Shown here: positions 1-8,741 of the stretch, one piece after another
How the letters are laid out: the number at the start of each line of letters is the position of its first letter
How positions within the stretch are numbered: the stretch's first letter is position 1
Assembly (NCBI GenBank): GCA_030536575.1
Contig: JAUNPS010000039.1
Span: 1 to 44,599, forward strand
From: Eubacteriales bacterium
GTDB taxonomy: Bacteria > Bacillota > Clostridia > Lachnospirales > Lachnospiraceae
Length of the DNA: 44,599 nt
Direction: 5' to 3'
Position numbers and translations under genes: made by a program
Notes under the pieces: generated by a model
Told to the model about the DNA's origin: nothing
The model's database searches: none
What the model saw: the letters and a program-made list of their open reading frames with translations, nothing else

Positions 1-813
1 CGTAACTGGTTCTGCGGTGGGTTCTGTTACTGGTTCCGTAACTGGCTCTATGGCCGGTTCTGTCGCTGGCTGCGTCTGCACCGCTATTCCAGCTACACTC
101 CCAGTCCCGCTCCCATCACTGGCGCCGCCCATACTCTCCCAAGCCAACGCCGCCAAATACTCCGGCAAATTCCCCACATCAATCGCCCCGCCTCCCTTCC
201 GAAACCAAGGCATCTCCTCCTCCGTCTCCAAACTCCGCTCAATCACCGCTTCCTCTCCAGCCGTGATCACCGCATCCTCCTCCATCTCATTATCCACCCA
301 CACATGCACTTCCCCCTCAAACACCGTCACCGTCGTCACCCGAAGGCTCTCCTCCTCCGACTCCCGAACCTCAACCCGAAACTTCGTCCCCCTCACCGCC
401 ATCACCCCATCCGGCGTCTGAATCTCATAACAATCCTCCTCCCCAATCGCCTCCTCAATCTCATTAAAAACCGCCCCTTCCTCCAAAAGAATCCGAATAG
501 CCCCCTTCTCCTGATCTCCCTCCAGCTCAAACTCCACCTTCGAATCCTCTTCAATCACCAAATACTTCGCCTCATCCAACTGCAGATCTACCCGTCCATC
601 CTCCCCCGTAACCATCCGGTCTCCGCCCTGCACCATCATCTGCGCATAAACCGGCATCTCCACTTCCTTCCGCTCCACGAAAACCTCCCCTTCCGTCTCC
701 AGCACCTTCACATTCCGGTACGTCTCCTCCGCAAAGCCCGTCATTGCCTGCCAAATCTGGCAGACCGCCACGAAAACCGCCAGCGTCCCCGCAAGTCTTC
801 TCGTTCTCTTCAA
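1..813 (-). CDS. FecR-domain secreted protein, 3' end cut by window
   Basis: The reading frame opens at a TTG (813) placed 7 bases after an AAGGGGGA ribosome-binding site that overlaps the stop codon of the upstream permease; a TTG at 819 is too close to that site. The product starts with a basic stretch and a hydrophobic segment ending near residue 29 (MTGFAEE), which looks like a signal peptide. Residues of roughly 35-160 read as a FecR-like beta domain (VLETEGEVFVERK, then TPDGVMAVRGTKFRVEV). After a glycine/serine linker the visible part ends in a proline/glutamate tetrapeptide array of TEPV-type repeats that runs off the window. FecR domains occur in envelope and signalling proteins. Here the gene follows an ABC permease by 13 bases, so it probably works with that transporter at the cell surface. 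The exact role is unknown. Confidence 0.8.
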   Translation of the reverse strand, partial: MKRTRRLAGTLAVFVAVCQIWQAMTGFAEETYRNVKVLETEGEVFVERKEVEMPVYAQMMVQGGDRMVTGEDGRVDLQLDEAKYLVIEEDSKVEFELEGDQEKGAIRILLEEGAVFNEIEEAIGEEDCYEIQTPDGVMAVRGTKFRVEVRESEEESLRVTTVTVFEGEVHVWVDNEMEEDAVITAGEEAVIERSLETEEEMPWFRKGGGAIDVGNLPEYLAALAWESMGGASDGSGTGSVAGIAVQTQPATEPAIEPVTEPVTEPTAEPVT

Positions 814-826
814 CTGCAATTCCCCC

Positions 827-3553
827 TTAATTTCCGCTCACATTCGTCAAATTCAAATGCTTGATCTTCCGCAGGGCAATCAGATTCACAATCAGCGCAA
901 ACACCGCCCCCACGCCGCACGCATACAGGCACGCCGGAAGGCTCGGCGTCCGCACATAATGAATTGCCCCCGTCTCCACAGCCCGAATCACCACATAGGA
1001 CAGTCCCATTCCGAACACGCTTCCCAGGATCAGGCCCAGCACCGTCAGCACAATATTGTCCTTATAAATATAAGCTCTCGTCTCCTTCAGCGTGTAACCA
1101 TTGATCCGCATCACCGCCAGCTCCCGCGCCTTCCGGTTCATATGCATCACAATCTGATTCAGCAGCACCAGCACCGCCATCACCGCCGCCAGCAGCAGAC
1201 AGATTCCAATGACCGGATCGATCACATCCGAATTCGCCGTAAACTCACTGTTATCCTTCAGCGACAAAAATCCGTCCACATCCCGGACTTTCTCCAAAAG
1301 CCCATCGATGTCTCCCTTCAGAAGAAAGACGCACGCATCCTGTGCTTCCCCCATCGTTTCCTCAAAATAACTTGCAGAAGTCACAAACAGATGGTAAGGC
1401 AGGTAATGTTCGATCATTCCCGCAACCCGGAATTCCTTCACATTGCCCTCCGCGTCCAGGACTTCCACCGTACTCCCCTCCGTCAGGCCAAACTCTTCTG
1501 CCGCCCTTCTGGAAACCAGCAGTCCGTCTTCCGGCACCTCCAGAATTTCCTTCGTCTTCCCGTCCTCCAGAACCATGAACTCTTTCAGCTCTTCGGCGTC
1601 GTCTACAGCCACAATCCGCCCATTTTCCCAGTTTCCGCCATCCACCCGGAAGTGCTCCAGCTTATCCTGAATCAGCGTATAGGAAATCCCCTCTTCCTCC
1701 AGAATCGTCTCGAATTCCTCCGCCGAGCCAAGGCTGCTGTCAAACACCAGCCGGTTTTCATAGAGGAAATACCGGTCAAACTGCCAGACCGATGAATTCG
1801 CGATCGCCAGCTTCAGCGAAAAGCAGATGAGCAGCAGCGAAATACATCCCACCACGCCCATGATCGTCGTCATCATCCGTCCCTTATCATTCAGGACATT
1901 CTTAATCATCGTGCGGGAATACAAATTCAGCCTCCGGTAACATTTCCAGTTTTCAAAGAAAAATTTCTTTCCCTGCTCCGGAACCTCTCCCCGCAGCAGC
2001 ACCGTCGCCGGCTCACGCACCAGCTTCGCACAGGCCGCATACGTGGCCGTCAGGAACACCACCAGGCAAATCCCTGCGGAAATCAGCGCTTCTTTCCATG
2101 CAAACGCAAAAGGAATCTTCCCCAGTAGAAATTCCGGCGCATAAATATACAACACAATCACTTCCACAATTCCCACACTGGCCGCATACCCGATCAGGAT
2201 TCCCACAAAAGCGCTCAGCGTATTGTACAGCAGATAATGCTTCAGGATCTCCCCTGGCCGGAATCCAAGCGCCTTCTGCGCCCCGACCAGAGCCCGCTGC
2301 TCCTCAATCATCCGCTTAATCGCCGCATGGCACACGATAATCGCGACCAACAGGAAAATGATTGACATCGAATAACTCAGCCCGAAAATTCCGTCCACTA
2401 ATGTCCGCACACCGCGCACATCTCCGATCTCATTCCGGTCAGAAACCATCCATTCCTTAAACGAAATTTCCGCTGCCTCTTCTTCGGCCTCGGCAAGCTC
2501 TGCCCGGCTCTCTTCCAGTTCCGCCTTCGCTTCTTCAAGCTGTGCTGAGCCCTCCTGATACTCTGTAATTGCATTCTTCAAAGGAAGCGCCGTCTCGCCA
2601 AACACTTCAAGCTGTTCCTTCGCTTCCTCTAAATCCGTCGTCACATTCAGAACCGTCAGTTGTTTTTCGATTTCTTCAAGCGCGTTCTCCAGTTCTGTTT
2701 CTTTCTCCGAAATTTCCTGCTCCGCGTCCTCCAGTTCCTCCCGCGCGTCCGCAATCTCCGCCTCCGCTTCCTCTTTCAGCGACGCATAGCGAAGCTCTGC
2801 GCGTTCCTCTCCCAGCTCCTCGGCCATCTCTTTAAACGCCGCCTCCAATTCCGCATAGTCGTCCGAATAATAGTAAAACGCGTCCATCGAAGCATTGCGC
2901 ACAGAAACCGTGGAAAAACAGTCATCATAATAAGAGGTGTCAAACGCCGCCTTTGAAAGACCTATGTAATACGAAGCGGCTCCAAGGCCTTCCGTACTTT
3001 TCCCTCTCGAATCACAGACATTCGCACAGCTAAACATTGGCAAATTGATGATCGCTGTTACCCGAAACGTATCTGAGTACAGGCCCTCATTCTGCTGCAA
3101 TGTGAACTCATCCCCCACCTGCAGTCCCTTTTCTTCTGCGAATTTCTCCTCAATCGCCGCCTCATTTTCCGCCGTCGGCAGCGTTCCTTCCACCACCACA
3201 GGAACATTGATTTCCTCTCCAAGCGAAAGCGCCTGCAAAGTGATCTTCTCATCCGCCCCATCCATGATTACCATGGAAGTATAGCCGCCCTCTGCCGCGT
3301 CCACGCCGTCCCATCCGGCAATCGCTTCGAGATCCTCCTGCGTAATCCCATTGGCACAGGAAATCTCCAGATTTTCCAGGCAATTCTCCCGGTAATAGCG
3401 ATCCGCCCGCTTCAGAATCGCATCCGCTGTGGACTGGAACCCCAGAAAAATCGCAATGCTCACCGCCGCGATAAAACCCACTGCGAAAAACGAAACGCCG
3501 TTCTTCCGGATCGTCCGGAACAAATGCTTCCGTCTTGTCTTCTTCATCACCAT
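827..3553 (-). CDS. FtsX-family ABC transporter permease with extracellular coiled coil
   Basis: This 908-residue membrane protein has the two-unit FtsX/MacB permease architecture. One membrane helix near residues 18-38 is followed by a large external region to about residue 385, whose second half (about 250-370) is a glutamate/alanine-rich coiled coil. Three helices follow (about 388-515), then a helix near 565-590, a second external domain (about 590-770) and three C-terminal helices. It starts at ATG 3553 with AAAGGAG upstream; GTG 3550 and ATG 3547 are in-frame alternatives. The start overlaps the stop of the ATPase gene, so the two are translationally coupled. FtsX-type exporters move lipids, peptides or lipoproteins or regulate cell-wall enzymes. 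No substrate can be read from the sequence. The coiled coil suggests contact with an outside partner, possibly the FecR-domain protein encoded next. Confidence 0.9.
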   Translation of the reverse strand: MVMKKTRRKHLFRTIRKNGVSFFAVGFIAAVSIAIFLGFQSTADAILKRADRYYRENCLENLEISCANGITQEDLEAIAGWDGVDAAEGGYTSMVIMDGADEKITLQALSLGEEINVPVVVEGTLPTAENEAAIEEKFAEEKGLQVGDEFTLQQNEGLYSDTFRVTAIINLPMFSCANVCDSRGKSTEGLGAASYYIGLSKAAFDTSYYDDCFSTVSVRNASMDAFYYYSDDYAELEAAFKEMAEELGEERAELRYASLKEEAEAEIADAREELEDAEQEISEKETELENALEEIEKQLTVLNVTTDLEEAKEQLEVFGETALPLKNAITEYQEGSAQLEEAKAELEESRAELAEAEEEAAEISFKEWMVSDRNEIGDVRGVRTLVDGIFGLSYSMSIIFLLVAIIVCHAAIKRMIEEQRALVGAQKALGFRPGEILKHYLLYNTLSAFVGILIGYAASVGIVEVIVLYIYAPEFLLGKIPFAFAWKEALISAGICLVVFLTATYAACAKLVREPATVLLRGEVPEQGKKFFFENWKCYRRLNLYSRTMIKNVLNDKGRMMTTIMGVVGCISLLLICFSLKLAIANSSVWQFDRYFLYENRLVFDSSLGSAEEFETILEEEGISYTLIQDKLEHFRVDGGNWENGRIVAVDDAEELKEFMVLEDGKTKEILEVPEDGLLVSRRAAEEFGLTEGSTVEVLDAEGNVKEFRVAGMIEHYLPYHLFVTSASYFEETMGEAQDACVFLLKGDIDGLLEKVRDVDGFLSLKDNSEFTANSDVIDPVIGICLLLAAVMAVLVLLNQIVMHMNRKARELAVMRINGYTLKETRAYIYKDNIVLTVLGLILGSVFGMGLSYVVIRAVETGAIHYVRTPSLPACLYACGVGAVFALIVNLIALRKIKHLNLTNVSGN

Positions 3554-4767
3554 ACCAACTCCTTTGCCTTGGCCGGATGCCGGTTCAGGATCACTTCTGA
3601 AACCACGCCGCCCTTCATTCGGATTACACGGTTCGCCATCTTGGCAATCTCCTCATTGTGCGTCACCATCAGAAGCGTTGTACCGGACTGGATCACCTCT
3701 TCCAGCACCGTCAGCACCTCAATGCTTGTCTCATAATCCAAAGCTGCCGTCGGCTCATCCGCCAGGATAATCCGCGGCTTTTTCACAAGGGCCCTGGCAA
3801 TGGACACGCGCTGCTGCTGGCCGCCGGACATCTGCGCCGGATAATTTCCCTTTCTCTGCGCCAGCCCGACCCGCGCCAGTGCCTCCCCCGCGTCCATGGA
3901 GTCCTCGCACAATTCCCCGATAAACTCCAGATTTTCCTCTGCCGTCAGCGTCGGCATCAGATTGTAAGCCTGGAAAATGAACCCGACGGAATGTCTCCGG
4001 TACTCGGTCAGCATTTTGTCGTCCGCCCTGGAATAATCCGTCCCGTCGAACAGGAAGGTGCCGGTGGTGAGCTGATCCATGCCGCCAATAATATTCAGCA
4101 TCGTGGACTTTCCGCAGCCGGACTCCCCTAAGATCACCAGAAATTCCCCTTCCCGGATATCCAGATTCACGCCCTTTAACACCTGAATCTGATTTTCCCC
4201 GGAACCGAAGGTTTTCGTCACGTCCCTTAACGAAATGATGGCCTTCTTGCTCTCGGTAAACCCAAGGTTCAGGCCCCTGCCGTCCACCGCGATGGCTGTC
4301 AGCATGGCCAGATTTTCACACAGGCTCACATCCTCGTCATTGTACAGCGAGCCGTCCTTTTTATTAATGATCTGGATGCAGCCGATCACTTCATACTTAT
4401 TCACCAGCGGCACGCAGACCATACTTTTGGTCACAAACCCGGTGGCCTCGTCGAAACGGCCTGCCCACCGCTCATCGTTCTGGCAGTCTTTTACCACCGT
4501 GGGTTTTCCTTCCCGGACGACCGTCCCTGCAATGCCTTCGCCGGGCGCCAGGCTTAATCCCGTCAGATCCGCCCCGCCGATCCAGAACGACGGATAGATC
4601 CGCTGATCTCCCGCCGCATTGTAAAACCAGATCGTACCGGCCTCCGCGCCGACTGCCTTTACCACTTCGTTTAAACTTGCCCTCAAGGCGTCTTCCAGGG
4701 ATTCTGCTTCCTGCAGCATGCGGGTAATCTCCCAGACCACCTGGGTATAACCGATTTTTTTATTCAT
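3547..4767 (-). CDS. GAF domain fused to LolD/MacB-type ABC ATPase
   Basis: The 406-residue product has two parts. Residues about 15-165 are a GAF domain ([15 protein letters not shown], then [21 protein letters not shown]). Residues about 180-400 are an ABC ATPase with Walker [10 protein letters not shown] near residue 214, Q-loop ([13 protein letters not shown]), signature [10 protein letters not shown] and Walker [12 protein letters not shown]. The ATPase belongs to the LolD/MacB group that drives FtsX-type permeases, which matches the next gene. GAF domains bind small cytoplasmic ligands or redox signals, so the fusion suggests transport gated by an internal signal; this is inference. ATG 4767 is preferred, with AGAAAGG 11 bases upstream. 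A TTG at 4788 is the longer alternative. The gene heads the operon behind the twin-palindrome promoter. Confidence 0.9.
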   Translation of the reverse strand: MNKKIGYTQVVWEITRMLQEAESLEDALRASLNEVVKAVGAEAGTIWFYNAAGDQRIYPSFWIGGADLTGLSLAPGEGIAGTVVREGKPTVVKDCQNDERWAGRFDEATGFVTKSMVCVPLVNKYEVIGCIQIINKKDGSLYNDEDVSLCENLAMLTAIAVDGRGLNLGFTESKKAIISLRDVTKTFGSGENQIQVLKGVNLDIREGEFLVILGESGCGKSTMLNIIGGMDQLTTGTFLFDGTDYSRADDKMLTEYRRHSVGFIFQAYNLMPTLTAEENLEFIGELCEDSMDAGEALARVGLAQRKGNYPAQMSGGQQQRVSIARALVKKPRIILADEPTAALDYETSIEVLTVLEEVIQSGTTLLMVTHNEEIAKMANRVIRMKGGVVSEVILNRHPAKAKELVW

Positions 4768-4810
4768 GCAAACACCGACCTTTCTCAAATTCTAACATTG
4801 TTATTATTTT

Positions 4811-4839
4811 ATCATGGATTCGAAAACGGCCTTTTGCAA
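4811..4839 (-). promoter_or_regulatory. Probable promoter of the GAF-ABC/permease/FecR operon
   Basis: On the minus strand a TTGCAA -35 (4839-4834) and a CATGAT -10 (4816-4811) are separated by 17 bases, about 45 bases before the GAF-ABC start. The -10 is only a moderate match. The -35 overlaps the nearer of two palindromes. Confidence 0.45.
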
Positions 4840-4867
4840 CTTATGCAGATTTTTTGCATCTTATGCA
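4835..4867. promoter_or_regulatory. Twin palindromic operator candidate
   Basis: Two 13-base elements of form TGCAN-CTT-ATGCA lie at 4835-4847 and 4855-4867. The second is a perfect inverted repeat around three central bases and the first has one mismatch. Their centres are exactly 20 bases apart, about two helical turns, so a dimer pair would sit on one DNA face. They overlap the likely -35 of the operon. No regulator gene is adjacent on this side. Confidence 0.5.
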
Positions 4868-4878
4868 AAGGAGTGCAT

Positions 4879-4913
4879 TAAAAAAGACACCTGCCGTTTT
4901 TTTGCAAGTGTCT
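4879..4913 (-). terminator. Intrinsic terminator after the DUF1622 gene
   Basis: Read on the minus strand, AGACACTTGC (4913-4904) pairs with GCAGGTGTCT (4894-4885) with one G-U pair around a 9-base loop, followed by a run of T. It ends the GNAT/DUF1622 transcript before the GAF-ABC promoter. Confidence 0.85.
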
Positions 4914-4921
4914 GTCTGCTG

Positions 4922-5257
4922 CTATGCTTTTCGTTTTTCCGCTTCTTTCTCTTCTTCTTTAATTTCCCAGTGAAGCAGGAAGGTCAGCGCCGCCCGCAGC
5001 GCGATAATCCCTGCAACAATGGCGATCTCATTCCACTCCCGCACGCTGACGGTACGAAGAATCTCGCTCCCCAGCTTAAATTCCAGCCCCATCGCCAGGC
5101 CTTTTCCCAGATAAATCCGCGTTTCCGGCCTCCGGCGTATGTACTTGTAAAAGCTTACCAGGCTTGTCCAGATAATAATCCCGACTCCGATAAACTCAAA
5201 AAGCAAAATGCCGGCTTCAACCAGTTTCTCTAAAACCATTTCCAAATATGCGATCAT
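4922..5257 (-). CDS. DUF1622 family small membrane protein
   Basis: The 111-residue protein has a hydrophobic segment near residues 13-36 (LLFEFIGVGIIIW), a basic loop with RRRPETRIYLGKGLAMGLEFKLG, and a second pair of hydrophobic stretches near 62-95. It ends in a charged tail (KEEEKEAEKRKA). The middle motif and size match the DUF1622 family of small bacterial membrane proteins of unknown function. Its ATG overlaps the TGA of the preceding acetyltransferase-like gene (ATGA), so the two are coupled in one operon. A terminator follows 8 bases after the stop. Function unknown. Confidence 0.85.
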   Translation of the reverse strand: MIAYLEMVLEKLVEAGILLFEFIGVGIIIWTSLVSFYKYIRRRPETRIYLGKGLAMGLEFKLGSEILRTVSVREWNEIAIVAGIIALRAALTFLLHWEIKEEEKEAEKRKA

Positions 5258-6312
5258 TTGTGTTCTCCTTTGGCTTCCAGTACCTTTTTCATGACTTTAT
5301 AAGATAAGTCCATTTCGCCGATATCCATTCGTTTTTCCCGGATCGTCCGGTAGCCCCGGTGTTCGTAGAAGGCTTCCGCCGGGATCGAAGCTTCCAGTTC
5401 CGCGGAAACGTTCTTCTTCTTAATCTGCCATTCCAGTTCTTCCATAATGCGGGTGCCAAAGCCGCGCCCCTGTTCTTCCGGGAGCACAAAAACCCGCATC
5501 ACGTGATTCTTTTCCCGGCTTCCGGTGCCGACCAGCTTCCCGTCGCAGAACAGCATTCCCACATAATTTCGCTCGATATCCGCCAGGATCCGGTATTCGC
5601 TGTGAAGGAACAGAAAGTAATGGATGGCCGATATGGGGTAATGCCGGGGATAAATGTTCCGGATCGTGCGTTCTACGAGACTGGCAATGCGCCTGGCGTC
5701 CTTTTTTTCCGCCCGCAGCCAGACTATCACCGGGCCTTCCTCCTGGCGCTCGATCGTCTCTTCTACGCTGACGATGCGCTCCCGGACTTTCCGCACTTCC
5801 TGCACTTTCCATTCGTCCAGAAGCGGAAGAAAGTCCGGATCTTTTGTGGCGCGGATTTTTTCCAGGACGTCAAAGACCACCTGGCGGTTTCCGGTTTTCA
5901 GTTCGGAAACGATCTGCAAGTCTTTTGCCTTTGCCGCCCGAAGGCACCGTTCGAACAATTCTTCCGCATAGGTTTCCCGCTCGATTTCCCAGCCTTTGTC
6001 CGTAAACTCCAGCACCGGGAGCCTTCCATTATAGGTGACGCGCAGGTAGGCCTTCTTAATCATCCAGTCTACCCGGTGGGAAATTTCTTCGAGCGTCATT
6101 GATTTATAATATCCGTAGGCCGGGCATTTGTCCAGTTGGTATTCCAGGAGCCGATGGTCCGCGGAGCCTTTCAGGATTTTGGTCAGCATCGCGCGGCCGC
6201 CGACGCCGTTCACTTCATCGGCTGCGCGCAGGATGACTTTGATTTCGCCCTCCGGCAGCCTGCGGATATCTCCCGCATTTAAGGTGTACGTCATGTTTCT
6301 CTGTCTGTTCAT
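5254..6312 (-). CDS. RQC-like winged-helix domain fused to GNAT acetyltransferase
   Basis: The 352-residue product appears to have three parts. Residues about 1-110 resemble the small winged-helix RQC-type DNA-binding module found outside RecQ (VGGRAMLTKILKGS, then TLEEISHRVDWMIKKAYL). Residues about 115-190 form a charged helical linker. Residues about 195-345 are a GNAT fold with the acetyl-CoA loop motif PEEQGRGFGTRIMEELE and a typical final strand (AFYEHRGYRTI). GNAT enzymes transfer acetyl groups from acetyl-CoA. The substrate is unknown, but the N-terminal domain suggests action on or near DNA or RNA. The start at 6312 has GGAG 11 bases upstream; an ATG at 6294 is possible. The stop overlaps the DUF1622 start. 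Confidence 0.75.
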   Translation of the reverse strand: MNRQRNMTYTLNAGDIRRLPEGEIKVILRAADEVNGVGGRAMLTKILKGSADHRLLEYQLDKCPAYGYYKSMTLEEISHRVDWMIKKAYLRVTYNGRLPVLEFTDKGWEIERETYAEELFERCLRAAKAKDLQIVSELKTGNRQVVFDVLEKIRATKDPDFLPLLDEWKVQEVRKVRERIVSVEETIERQEEGPVIVWLRAEKKDARRIASLVERTIRNIYPRHYPISAIHYFLFLHSEYRILADIERNYVGMLFCDGKLVGTGSREKNHVMRVFVLPEEQGRGFGTRIMEELEWQIKKKNVSAELEASIPAEAFYEHRGYRTIREKRMDIGEMDLSYKVMKKVLEAKGEHK

Positions 6313-6378
6313 TCCCTCGTTTTCTCCATTCCTTTATTTCAAATTTCTCTCCGCCCATCCCGGCATAAGCTTCTTAAA

Positions 6379-6413
6379 CCGCGCATCGAAAGCTGCGCGG
6401 ATTTTTATTTTTT
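6379..6413 (+). terminator. Solitary terminator-like hairpin between divergent genes
   Basis: CCGCGCA (6379-6385) pairs perfectly with TGCGCGG (6394-6400) around an 8-base loop and is followed by ATTTTTATTTTTTT on the plus strand. No plus-strand gene lies upstream; the neighbour on that side is transcribed the other way. It may end an antisense or small RNA, or be a remnant. Confidence 0.5.
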
Positions 6414-6478
6414 TAGACAAAAAAGACCTCTACAACGTATTATGGCATGTCTGCCGCTTTCAGGCAATACTTTTTTTC

Positions 6479-6508
6479 TTGTCATCCGCACAATTTCAGG
6501 CGTATAAT
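6479..6508 (+). promoter_or_regulatory. Promoter of the GHKL kinase gene
   Basis: TTGTCA (6479-6484) and a perfect TATAAT (6503-6508) are 18 bases apart, about 50 bases before the kinase start. Confidence 0.7.
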
Positions 6509-6560
6509 ACCGTTGTCGGATTTTTTAACGATATTTGCGTCAAAGGAGCTGTTTTTCATC

Positions 6561-7898
6561 ATGAATGAAATTCTCTGGAATCAAATGGCCGTCACTGTGC
6601 CAATCCATTTTTTTGCCTATGCGCCCTTTCTGAACCACCTGCGCTGGGGGAAGAAAAAGACCTTTACCCTTGTCGCGGTTCTGGAAGTGCTTTATCTGCT
6701 GCTGTTCCGTGTCCTGCTTCAGGCCGGGGTTTCGCTCTCCGTCATCCAGTTCATTGCCATGCCGGTCTTTGGAATCCTGTTTTTCGTTTCTGTCAAGATG
6801 GAGCCTGGAAAAATCATGTTCCTGTATCTGTTCGCGGTCGCCTATCTCCTGGCGGTGCGGGGGTGCGCCTCTTTCCTGGGGCTGGTGTTCTTTGAAGATA
6901 CGACACTGGTCTTTTATTCCTGGGTGTCCGGCCTTCTAAGCCTTGCCCTCTACCTCCTGACCATGCCGTTTATGCTCTGGTATTTTAAGCGGACTGCCCA
7001 GATGGTCGTGGAAACGGACGCGCCCCAGGTCTGGAACAAAGCCTGGCTGCTTCCGCTCTTTAATACCCTGATCGTCCTGCTTTTTACCTACGCGCCCGAC
7101 TCTGCGTCCGATATCAACGGCACGTTTCTGCTGGCCCGCATTTTTTTAATCATTTGCATGTTCCTTACCTATTATTTCGTCCTGAACTCCATCCGCCAGC
7201 TCCAGAAACAGACCGCGGCTGAGGAACACGCCCGCTATCTGAAGCAGCTTGCGGATATGCAGGCCGCCCAGTATGAGCTCCTGCGCAGCCGGATGGACGA
7301 AACGCGGAAGGCCAGACATGACCTGCGTCAGCATCTGCGTGCCCTGCAGGGCTACATTGACCAGAAAAATCTGGAGGGCCTTGCCTCGTATGTCCGGCTT
7401 TATGGAGAAAGCATTCCAAGCGAAGCACTCCATGATTACTGCCATAATTATGCGGTGGATTCTGTAATCGGATTCTATGCAGAAAAGGCGGCAAATGCCG
7501 GAATTGCCATGGAGATTTCCTTCTGTCCGCTCCCGGAACCATTCATCCCGGATCCGGAACTTTGTGTTCTGCTGGGAAATCTGCTGGAAAATGCGCTGGA
7601 TGCCTGCCGCGCGGCCGGGAAAGAGCCTTCCGCCAAAGCCCCGGTTATCACGGTACGGGCACGAAAGGCTGGCGGGCAGGCGCTTGCCATTACGGTGGAT
7701 AACCCGAGCCCCGCGCCGCCGTCTGTCCGGGACGGACAGTTTCTTTCCAGCAAGCATGAGGGGTTCGGAACCGGGACGGCGTCGGTGAAAAGCATTGCGC
7801 AGCGCTATGAAGGGGATGCGCGGTTCGAATGGAAGGACGGGATGTTTCTTGTGTCGGTTCTGTTGAAATCTCCCCGCGAATCGGGTAAAATAGAATAA
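6561..7898 (+). CDS. AgrC-like GHKL sensor histidine kinase, orphan
   Basis: The 445-residue protein begins with about 215 residues of hydrophobic helices (six or seven membrane segments). A coiled-coil linker follows, then the phosphoacceptor helix RHDLRQHLRAL (His near residue 253) and a GHKL ATPase domain with N box GNLLENALDAC near 338-348 and glycine box KHEGFGTGTASVK. This is the layout of AgrC/BlpH-type kinases that usually sense peptides and phosphorylate a LytTR response regulator. No LytTR regulator is adjacent. ATG 6561 is chosen because AAAGGAG lies upstream and the region before it contains the promoter; an ATG at 6447 would place the promoter inside the gene. The isomerase-like gene follows after 21 bases. 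Confidence 0.88.
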   Translation: MNEILWNQMAVTVPIHFFAYAPFLNHLRWGKKKTFTLVAVLEVLYLLLFRVLLQAGVSLSVIQFIAMPVFGILFFVSVKMEPGKIMFLYLFAVAYLLAVRGCASFLGLVFFEDTTLVFYSWVSGLLSLALYLLTMPFMLWYFKRTAQMVVETDAPQVWNKAWLLPLFNTLIVLLFTYAPDSASDINGTFLLARIFLIICMFLTYYFVLNSIRQLQKQTAAEEHARYLKQLADMQAAQYELLRSRMDETRKARHDLRQHLRALQGYIDQKNLEGLASYVRLYGESIPSEALHDYCHNYAVDSVIGFYAEKAANAGIAMEISFCPLPEPFIPDPELCVLLGNLLENALDACRAAGKEPSAKAPVITVRARKAGGQALAITVDNPSPAPPSVRDGQFLSSKHEGFGTGTASVKSIAQRYEGDARFEWKDGMFLVSVLLKSPRESGKIE

Positions 7899-7919
7899 AA
7901 AAAGAAATGGAGAGAGCTT

Positions 7920-8732
7920 ATGAAGTTTGGAGTTCGTGCGCACGATTATGGAAAAAGGCCGATTGAAGAAATGGCGGCGCTGCTGCATGCGGAAGGCTAT
8001 GATGCGGCGCAGTTAGTGCTTCCGAAAGCCTTTGCCGGCATTGACAGTTATCAGGACATTACGCTTTCGCATCTGGAGCGGATTCGGGGGGCTTTCGAGA
8101 AATACGGGATCGCGATCCCGGTGTTCGGATGTTATATGGATCTTGGAAACCCGGACCCGGAAGTGCGGGAATATGCGGTTTCGAACTATAAGAAATGTCT
8201 GGGCTATGCGAAGGAATTAGGCGCGAAGGTGGTTGGGACGGAAACGGCTTATCCTCATTTGACTGTCGAAGAAAAGAAGCTGTGGCATCCTTACATGCTG
8301 GACAGTATCCAGCGGATTGTGGAGGAGGCCCAGCGAATCGATATGCGGGCGGCGATTGAGCCGGTTTACTGGCATCCGCTGACGGATCTGGAGACGACGC
8401 TGGAGGTGATCGACCGGGTTGGGGATGAGAAACATCTGCGTTTGATTTTCGATGCTTCGAATCTGCTGGAATTTCCGGAGACGACGGATCAGGAGGCGTA
8501 CTGGAGCGGGTGGCTGGATGCGGTTGGAAAGTATGTGGATGTGCTGCACATCAAAGACTTTTCCGTTGGGCCAGACGGCGCATACCGGGCGGAACGCCTT
8601 GGGAAGGGTGTGATTCAGTATGAAGCGGTCAGCCGGTGGCTGCATGCGCAGACGCGGGATCTGGCGCTGATTCGGGAGGAGATGAATCCGGAGTTTGCGA
8701 AAGAGGATTTGGAGTTCATGAAAAAGCTGTAG
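7920..8732 (+). CDS. TIM-barrel sugar phosphate isomerase/epimerase family protein
   Basis: The 270-residue protein matches the xylose isomerase-like TIM barrel (AP endonuclease 2) superfamily. It shows the metal-ligand type strands GTETAY, AAIEPVYWHP, LIFDASNLLE and VDVLHIKDF in the usual order, with a closing E in LIREEMNPE. Such proteins isomerise or epimerise ketoses or inositol derivatives using a divalent metal. The exact substrate cannot be read. GGAGAGAG precedes ATG 7920. It lies 21 bases after the kinase gene, so the two are probably cotranscribed, and a strong terminator follows. Codon use is richer in G+C-ending codons than the kinase but not alarming. Confidence 0.85.
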   Translation: MKFGVRAHDYGKRPIEEMAALLHAEGYDAAQLVLPKAFAGIDSYQDITLSHLERIRGAFEKYGIAIPVFGCYMDLGNPDPEVREYAVSNYKKCLGYAKELGAKVVGTETAYPHLTVEEKKLWHPYMLDSIQRIVEEAQRIDMRAAIEPVYWHPLTDLETTLEVIDRVGDEKHLRLIFDASNLLEFPETTDQEAYWSGWLDAVGKYVDVLHIKDFSVGPDGAYRAERLGKGVIQYEAVSRWLHAQTRDLALIREEMNPEFAKEDLEFMKKL

Positions 8733-8741
8733 GCGGAAACG

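Noticed and set aside
1-75. Repeated GGTTCTGTTACT-like units as a possible CRISPR array
   Set aside because: There are no spacers. The 12-base period encodes TEPV-type tetrapeptides in the FecR-domain gene.
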